This document shows, piece by piece, positions 29,901 to 38,900 of a DNA stretch of 64,000 bases. Every line of letters starts with the position of its first letter. Positions within the stretch are counted from its first letter, which is position 1. Under the pieces are notes generated by a model that was not told the DNA's origin, did no database searches, and saw nothing but the letters and a program-made list of their open reading frames with translations. The translations under genes and the position numbers were made by a program. The DNA comes from Henningerozyma blattae CBS 6284 (Eukaryota > Ascomycota > Saccharomycetes > Saccharomycetales > Saccharomycetaceae), in the NCBI RefSeq assembly GCF_000315915.1, contig NC_020188.1:947501-1011500 (forward strand), given 5' to 3'.

Positions 29901-32900
29901 TATTATTCCAATTTATGGCTTGCGCCGTTCCTTGTATGATGGGTTTTGTATGAGTTTTCTCACTTTATTAGATCAAAAATCTGAAAATATGTTAATACCT
30001 ATAATTGAAAAATATACAGTTGGAAGATTAAAAAACATGAAATCTGTTATGTCACAGGCTCCAATGTCGCCTGGGGAAGATTATATTCAATTCAAGCATT
30101 ATTGGATGAAGAAAGGTAACGAAGAAATACAAGATCAAGCTCATTACATCATTACTCCTTTTGTTGAGAAAAATTTGTTAAATCTGGTGAGAGCCACATC
30201 AGGTAAGAGATTTCCTATCCTTGTTCAAGGTCCAACCTCTGCTGGTAAAACAAGTATGATTAAACATCTTGCAGATGTCACTGGTCACAAATTCGTGCGT
30301 ATTAATAATCATGAGCATACTGACTTGCAAGAATATCTTGGTACCTATGTTACAGATGATACCGGAAAATTATCATTCCGTGAAGGTATATTGGTGGAAG
30401 CACTAAGAAAAGGGTATTGGATTGTTCTCGATGAGCTAAATTTAGCACCAACTGATGTCCTTGAAGCATTGAATAGATTATTGGATGATAATAGAGAATT
30501 ATTCATACCTGAAACACAAGAGGTAGTTCATCCTCACCCTAACTTCATGCTATTTGCTACTCAAAATCCTCCAGGTATTTATGGGGGACGTAAAGTTCTT
30601 TCAAGAGCTTTCAGAAATCGTTTTTTAGAGTTACACTTTGATGATATCCCACAAGATGAGTTAGAAATTATCCTTCGTGAACGTTGCCAAATCGCCCCTT
30701 CTTATGCCAAGAAAATTGTTGAAGTATATAGACAACTTTCTATTGAGCGTTCAGCTTCTCGTTTATTTGAACAAAAGAATAGTTTTGCCACATTACGTGA
30801 CTTGTTCCGCTGGGCTTTGCGTGATGCTATAGGCTACGAAGAATTAGCAGCCAATGGGTATATGCTACTTGCTGAACGGTGTAGAACTACTCAAGAAAGA
30901 GTTCTCGTTCAAAATGTCTTACAAAAAGTGATGAAAGTTAAATTGAATATGCAATCCTACTACTCATCTTTGGAAAACAAAGATCTATATTCAATTCCTA
31001 GCAGTGTGATTTGGACAAATGCAATGAAACGTTTGGCTGTACTAGTTGAGTCTTGTTTAAAGAATAACGAGCCTGTCTTATTAGTTGGTGAAACTGGTTG
31101 TGGTAAAACAACAATTTGCCAATTGTTATCAGCGTTTATGGGAAAAGAATTAATTTCGTTAAATGCTCATCAAAATACAGAAACTGGTGATATTCTTGGA
31201 GCTCAGAGACCAGTACGTAACAGATCAGAATTACAGTATAAACTTATCAACAAATTAAAAGAGGTATTACAGTTACCAACGGATGAAATTGAAGGACTTG
31301 ACGTTGACACAATGTTTGAACTTTATGAAAAATCAGATAAATCACTTATTTCTGAAGTTAATATTCAATATATCAAAAATTGTAAAGAAAAATTGAATAT
31401 TCTGTTTGAATGGTCTGACGGTCCACTAATCCAGGCTTTAAAGGCTGGTAACTTTTTTTTACTGGATGAAATTTCTTTAGCAGATGATTCTGTTCTAGAG
31501 AGACTTAACAGTGTTTTGGAACCAGAGAGAAGTTTGCTATTGGCCGAAAAGGGATCATCTGATAGTTTAATAACTGCTAAGGAAGGCTTTCAATTTTTTT
31601 CTACAATGAATCCAAGTGGTGATTATGGTAAAAAAGAACTTTCTCCCGCTTTGAGAAACCGTTTCACTGAGATTTGGGTACCATCTATGGAGGACTTCAA
31701 TGATGTGAAATTAATAGTTAGTTCCAAACTCTCCCCTCCATTAAAAGAACATGCAAACTCAATTGTTGATTTTTCAGAATGGTTTGCAAAAAAATTTGGT
31801 GGTGGTAATGTAACAAGCGGTGTGATTTCTTTACGTGATATTTTAGCCTGGGTTGAATTTATGAATAAGTCCTTTACAAAGGTAAATAATGGGGCTGCTG
31901 TATTAACTCATGGTGCATTAATGGTTTTCATTGATGCTCTTGGTACTAATAATACTGCATATCTGGCAGAAAATGAATCTCATCTCAAATCTTTAAAACT
32001 TGAATGTATCAGCGTCCTATCTAAAATATCTAATATTAAAATCTCCCATTATATCTATAATAAAATTGATGTTGCTTTTTCTCCAGATACATTAACAATA
32101 GGCTTATTTTCCTTAAATAGAAACATCGATGAGTGTTCCATTCCAGCATTTGATTTGAATGCTCCAACTACTGCAGCAAACATGATGCGAGTAGTACGTG
32201 CAATGCAAGTACATAAACCTATCCTATTAGAAGGGAGCCCTGGTGTCGGTAAAACAAGTTTGATTACAGCATTGGCTGAGATGACTGGTAACAAACTGAC
32301 CCGTATTAATTTATCTGAACAGACCGATCTTGTAGATTTATTTGGTTCAGATGCTCCTGGTGAAAAAACTGGAGAATTCGTCTGGAGAGATGCTCCATTT
32401 TTGAGAGCTATGCAAAAAGGTGAATGGGTTTTGTTAGATGAAATGAATTTAGCTTCCCAGTCTGTATTAGAAGGTCTGAATGCATGTCTTGACCATCGTG
32501 GTGAGGCGTATATCCCCGAGTTGGATAAGTCTTTTAGTTGTCATCCTAATTTCATTGTTTTTGCCGCCCAGAATCCTCAATATCAGGGTGGTGGTAGAAA
32601 AGGTTTGCCAAAGTCATTTGTTAACAGATTTAGTGTAGTTTATGTCGACATGCTAACTGCCAATGATTTGTTGCTTATTGCTCATCACTTGTATCCAAAA
32701 ATAAACAAAGAAATAATATCTAAAATCATTAAATTAATATCTACTGTGGAAGACGAGGTGACTAAGAAAAAACTTTGGGGTTCGGCAGGTACACCATGGG
32801 AATTTAATCTAAGAGATACCCTAAGGTGGCTGAAACTATTAAATAAGCCGTCTATATGTGGTGAAACTGTCATGGATTTTGTTAACATTGTTATCCAACA

Positions 32901-35900
32901 GAGATTTAGAACTGATGATGATAGACAAAGGGCCCAACTTTTAATTACTAATATTTTTGGTGACTTCGAAACAAGGGATAATTATTATAAGATTGATGAA
33001 GATATAGTACAAATTAATAGCACCTTCTCAACCAGAAACAAATTATATCAATATCCAAACTCCCAAAAATTAATTCACTTACAGTGTAACAACAGAGTCT
33101 ACGAATCTGCCTTAAAATGTATTAATAATAATTGGCCTCTTATCTTGACAGGCCCTACAGGATCAGGGAAGACTGATATTATTAAATTTTTAGCCTCCAT
33201 TTTAGGTGCCAAATTGGACTTCTTTTCAATGAATAGTGATATTGATAGCATGGATATTCTGGGTGGTTACGAACAGGTTGATTTAACAAGGAAAATATCC
33301 TATATATCTAATGACTTAAAAACTTATATCACTGAAATTATTTCCTTAAACCTGGGGCTAAAAATACTCCAACCCGAAGCAATCATTGCTGCTTTCGATT
33401 TATTACATTTCATATCAAAAACCGTTATAACAACTTCCAATTTTTCAGTGTTTCATGCGAAATTTAACATATTATCTCAGTTTTTAAACTCTAATAATGA
33501 ATGGGATCACTTTATTGAACGTGTTAACAGAATGTCTAGTATAATATCTAAAGAAGAATCAATTAGATTTGAATGGTTTGATGGTATGCTTATTGAGGCT
33601 GTTGAAAAGGGCCATTGGCTAGTCTTAGAAAATGCTAATTTATGCTCTCCATCCGTTTTGGATAGATTGAATTCTCTTCTAGAAGATGGTGGATCACTAA
33701 TCATTAATGAATGCAGTTTCGAGGATGGCAAACCTCGAGTTTTAAATCCTCACCCTAATTTTCGATTATTTTTAACAGTAAACCCCAAGTATGGTGAACT
33801 TTCTAGGGCAATGAGAAATAGAGGTGTAGAAATATATGTCGATGAATTAAAAAACAGACTCTCTATATTTGATTCCAACTCATTAAAGGAAAGTGTTTTA
33901 TTAAAGCAGACTGAATCCCGAAATATTACCGAAGCACTACCTCTGAAGCATTATATTCCAGCTTGTAACTCATCAATGTTTGAGTACGCTGTCTTGCATG
34001 ATATATTTAGCCAAAATAATGTAAATATATCTGCAGCTGCAGCCTCCTCGTTATTGTCATTTAGAGATATTCAAAAACTACATCAATGGAAGGACAATGT
34101 AATCTCGAATCGAATCTTTTTAGATGACGATTTCGCTATAGATGTTGATAACTTAATTTCTTTTTACAAATCTCTGAATGTATACAATAAATTAAATTCT
34201 CTATATTCACCTGTGGGCGAGCTACTTTCTTCTTATTCTCCAAAAACTACAGCAGATATCCAGCACTTGAATCCTATGTTGAACGTTTACTTCATTTCCA
34301 CTTTAATTCAAAATGCTCCAAAGTTGTCGAGTGAAGAAACTGCTTACTTATTTGCATCCCTGGGTCTTTTATTGCATAATGAGAAGAACTTAGAACTTAC
34401 TTTGAATAAAGCTATTAATGGTAAAGTGAATGACTTATCATATCTTCAATTGTCTGCTGCAATTATAAACGGTCGAACTTTAAAGATAGTTCCAAGAATT
34501 CCAATATTTGGAATTTTGAAATCATTAGAGAACTTTATTATTAACTATATCAGAAGAGATGAATTGTATACTGAGAAAGCTTCATACTATCAAATATGGA
34601 AGCTATTAATAATTTGGAATTGCATTTTTGAAACTTCTAGTATTAAAGATGAGGCCCGTTTGAGAGTTTATAAAAGTGTCTTAGAAAATTGGACCAAAGA
34701 AGCATCAGCTGTCGGCATAATCGCCGATGAAGTTTCATCCATTATTATCGACTATGATAAGATGTTAGACGTACAAAAAGGTAAATCTATGAATATTATT
34801 TGGGATAGATATCGTAAAAGATTTCCATCAACTGAAGAAGGCTGGAGTTTATGGTCTTCCTTGAATGCTCTGTCTACGGAGTTTGACAGTGTCTCTTCCT
34901 TACAATTTTCCGAATCTTATGATTTTATTTCAGATTTAAGAGATTCCTTCGTTATTATAGCTGAAGATATCCTCTCTAATAACATTACAAACATAGACGA
35001 GCTGTTTTCGACGCTAAAAGATGGTATGAACCACTTAAACGCTATATCAGGTAAATTTTTAAATAAAAGGAAACACTACTTAACAACTGAATTTGATTAT
35101 CTTCTTCGATTACTGTCTAGTTCTCAAGGAAACAGAAAAAGTTATAAGTCAATAATTTCGCTATCTTCTGTTTCTACCGCAGCTTATATCAAAATTCAAA
35201 CAAATTCACATTCTTATCCATCTGTATTCGATTTATTATGGTCAAAGAATTCAGATGATAAATTTATTTCTTATACCACAACATTAATTGATACTTCTTT
35301 TTTTGAAAATATTTTAATTAAATCTATCAATTTGAAAAAGTTCACAGGTAGCCAAATTCTTCAGACTTTAAACGATGCAACCACATTATTGTCTTCTACT
35401 ATTGATCTCTCAGGCGATATTTTGATTAACCAGTACCATGTATTTAATACCCACTTGGATCAATGGATCAGAGACATAATTCAATTACACGCTAATATTG
35501 ATGTCACGCAATTGAAAATTGGTGAAATTTGTAAGGTGGTTATCGATAACTGTCCTAAATATTTCATCGATGTGTTTAATAATTATTTACTTCCTGTGTT
35601 ACAGTATTTACAGGAACCACCTACAAGTGAATTTATTGGTAAGAGTTGGATTCTATTCGGTGTCGCCCTAATTAATCTATATGCTCCAGATGCTCCAGTT
35701 GATCCTGCTATTAACGATTATGTTTTGTATGATATATTTGAAAAACATCGCGATTACACACAGGGTATGATCGATAGTTGGCAAACAATTCGCTCTATTT
35801 CTAGTGGTAATAATAAACTGCTTATTGAAACAGGAATTAAAACCATATCTGATAATGATAAACCTTCTAAACCTATGGTATATCGTTCCACCAGCTCAAT

Positions 35901-38900
35901 AGATAATTTATACGATGAATGGTCTGCCTTTTTAGATTCTACAATTTCTGATAATCAAGTTGTCAATTTGCTACAATCCATGGATGAAACGTCTGAGGTA
36001 TCACACAACCGTTTGAATATGTTTCAACAAAATTCTTCTCATTTCTTAAACCGTATGGATACTGCTTTCTATACATATGCAGATGTAAATGAAATTTTTA
36101 AAGGTTATATTATTTGTCTAAAATTGGGTTTTGACTTAGTAAAACAAGCTAAGTTGGATGCCAAAAAACCAACTTCATTATCGCGTATGTGGTCCATTGA
36201 CCCATTACAAGTTATTAGCATTTCAAATATCAATACTGCATTTACTGAAATATCCACGTTAATGAAAAAAGGTACTATTAATTCTTTAATAACAGAAGAT
36301 ATTCTTATTTTCTTTTTGAATCTTTTAGATTTCCACAAATCAGATTCTGATATATTACCTCTCTTAAGCAAAGTTTTGCAGATGCTGTATTATAGATGGT
36401 CTTTAAGAAGAATGAAAGATGAAGAAGCCCAACAAAATAATGCTAATCTTTACAAATTTAAAGATAATTCTGAAGATTATGAAGAAGATTTTAAACAGAT
36501 GTTCCCTGACTATGAAAATGTTGTATCTCTAGATGACACAAGTGCGGAATTATTAGACGACAATCTTGAGACACTATATTACAATATTGCCAAAAACTAT
36601 ATTAAATTATTTAGTGACGGTCCATCTAATTCTTTGAAAGAAACTATTATTTCAGGTTCTAGAGTGAGCGAGTTATTAATCGATATTCCTAATTACTTTA
36701 AATCACATTTGAATACTGGGTCCCAACTATCTGCAATCTTGAATATTTTTTCAAATGAAATAAGTGCCTTTCAAGATACCGTATCTGATGAAGACATAGA
36801 TTTCTACAATGGATTTTCTATATCAGAATCCCAAAAGTCTATTATGATAATTGATAACTTATGGCACACAGTCAATAGCTTACTTGAACAATGGCCTGAA
36901 CATGCAACATTAAGGGAACTATTTAGAATATGTGAAGAGTATCTTAATTACTCTGTTGAGACTCCTATTTCTAGATTATTACAAAAATTAGAACAAATTT
37001 ACACATTTGTAGTGGAATGGGAAAAATATGCTGCTTCGAAAGTTTCATTAGAATATCACAGCAAGCGTATAACTGACCAAATTGTATCCTGGAGAAAATT
37101 AGAATTGAAAACATGGAACAATTTGTTTAAATTTGAAGATATCAAGCTAGAAAAAAATATCGGAAAATGGTGGTTCTACTTATTTGAAACTTTGATTGCA
37201 ACAGAAAGTAACCATGATGCAGATACAAAAAATAATACCAGTATTCTATCAGCGTTGAACATTTTCTTGAGTAAGAGTACGGTTGGTGAATTTTCGTCCC
37301 GATTAGCTATTTTACGAGCCTTTGAAAACCATGTGTCGATGATTTCTAATGTTCCTTTATTACATGCTATCCAAAATTCTATCTCATACTATTCACAATT
37401 TCTTCCCTCAGTTTCTGAATACATTAAGAAAGGTAGAAAAACTTTAGAAAAGGATATCAAGGAAGTCATTTTACTAGCAAGTTGGAAGGATGTGAATGTC
37501 GATGCTCTAAAACAAAGTTCTCGTCGTTCACATAATAGCCTGTATAAGATAGTGCGTAAATACAGACAGCTGCTTTCAACTGAAACATTTACTATAATAG
37601 AAAGTGGAATTCCTTCAACCGACCACCCATTGCTTAAGAGTTATCCTTTGGTTCCAATTACACCCAGATATACTGATATTACTGCTGCTAAAAAACTATT
37701 GTCATCAATGACCATTTGGAATGATAGAACTACCCCTCTGAGAAATGTTCATTTGGTTAGCCGTAATATGTCCAATTATCTAAACAAGCTATCCGCGTAC
37801 GATATTCCTTATTTGGATACTATTGCAAAAGAATATCTGAAAGTAGCTGAAAGATTACGCTCTGAAACACCAAGTGTATATTCAAAAGAAGTAAAGAAAA
37901 CATTATCGGCTTTGAAGGCACAAAAGAGTAAAAGCTTAAGTGATGCATTGAAAGAGTTGAAACGTATTGGTTTAAAGACAAATTTTAGGGATGATATCCA
38001 TAAGGTTCAATCAACTGCAACAACAATTCTAGCAAATAGCTCTTCTTTCTCTTCCACGCCTATAAAGAATTCTGATTCTTATTTTTTCAGAATTTTAGAC
38101 ATATTACCACGCTTGAGAAGCCATGCTTCAAATCCCGCAGATGACATCCCAATTACAAGTATTGAAAGAGGTATGGCTATTTGTGAAAATTTAATATTTT
38201 CCTTAATTACAATTAGAAAGCCTATTTACGAGCTGACTAAAAAATATGATACATTAGATTCACTTCGCTCCAATTTTGAAAAAGCTTACTTAACTGTTGG
38301 AGATATGAATAGGCCATACTTGCAAACTAGTATGACTTCAGTTTCCTTCTTTTGTAAATGGTTACCAGTTCTCTTAGATTATGCATCTGAAACAATATTG
38401 CTTATTAACAACTCTTCAGACGAAGAAATAGATATTTCTTTGTTCAAACAAACAAAAGATAAATTATCTAATTTCTCTTCTAGGATTGTAGACGTTCAAA
38501 TTTTTGATGGCACAGTTTCCACAATTCTATCGGAATTTGATTCATTTTTAACTGATTTTTCTACTAAACTGAGAGACATGAAATCACCTAACACACTTTA
38601 CATCATTGATCTATTACTATCTTGGATGGAAAATAATAGGAAGCTTTCTCCTGAAGTAATAGAAACCTCTATCCCTATTGATGATATTGATGCAAGCTTC
38701 CGCAAAATTTACACATCGATTCTTCTAGTCTTCCAAAAATTCATTGAAGTTGAAATCGAACCTCTCTCAGAAGAGGATGATAAATGGCTATCTACTGCAT
38801 CTCAAAATATGATGAAAAATATGAAATTACTACACATTAAAAATGTTTTAGCGAATATGGAATCTACCTTTTCCTTGTTGAAATCTTGCAAAATTACTGA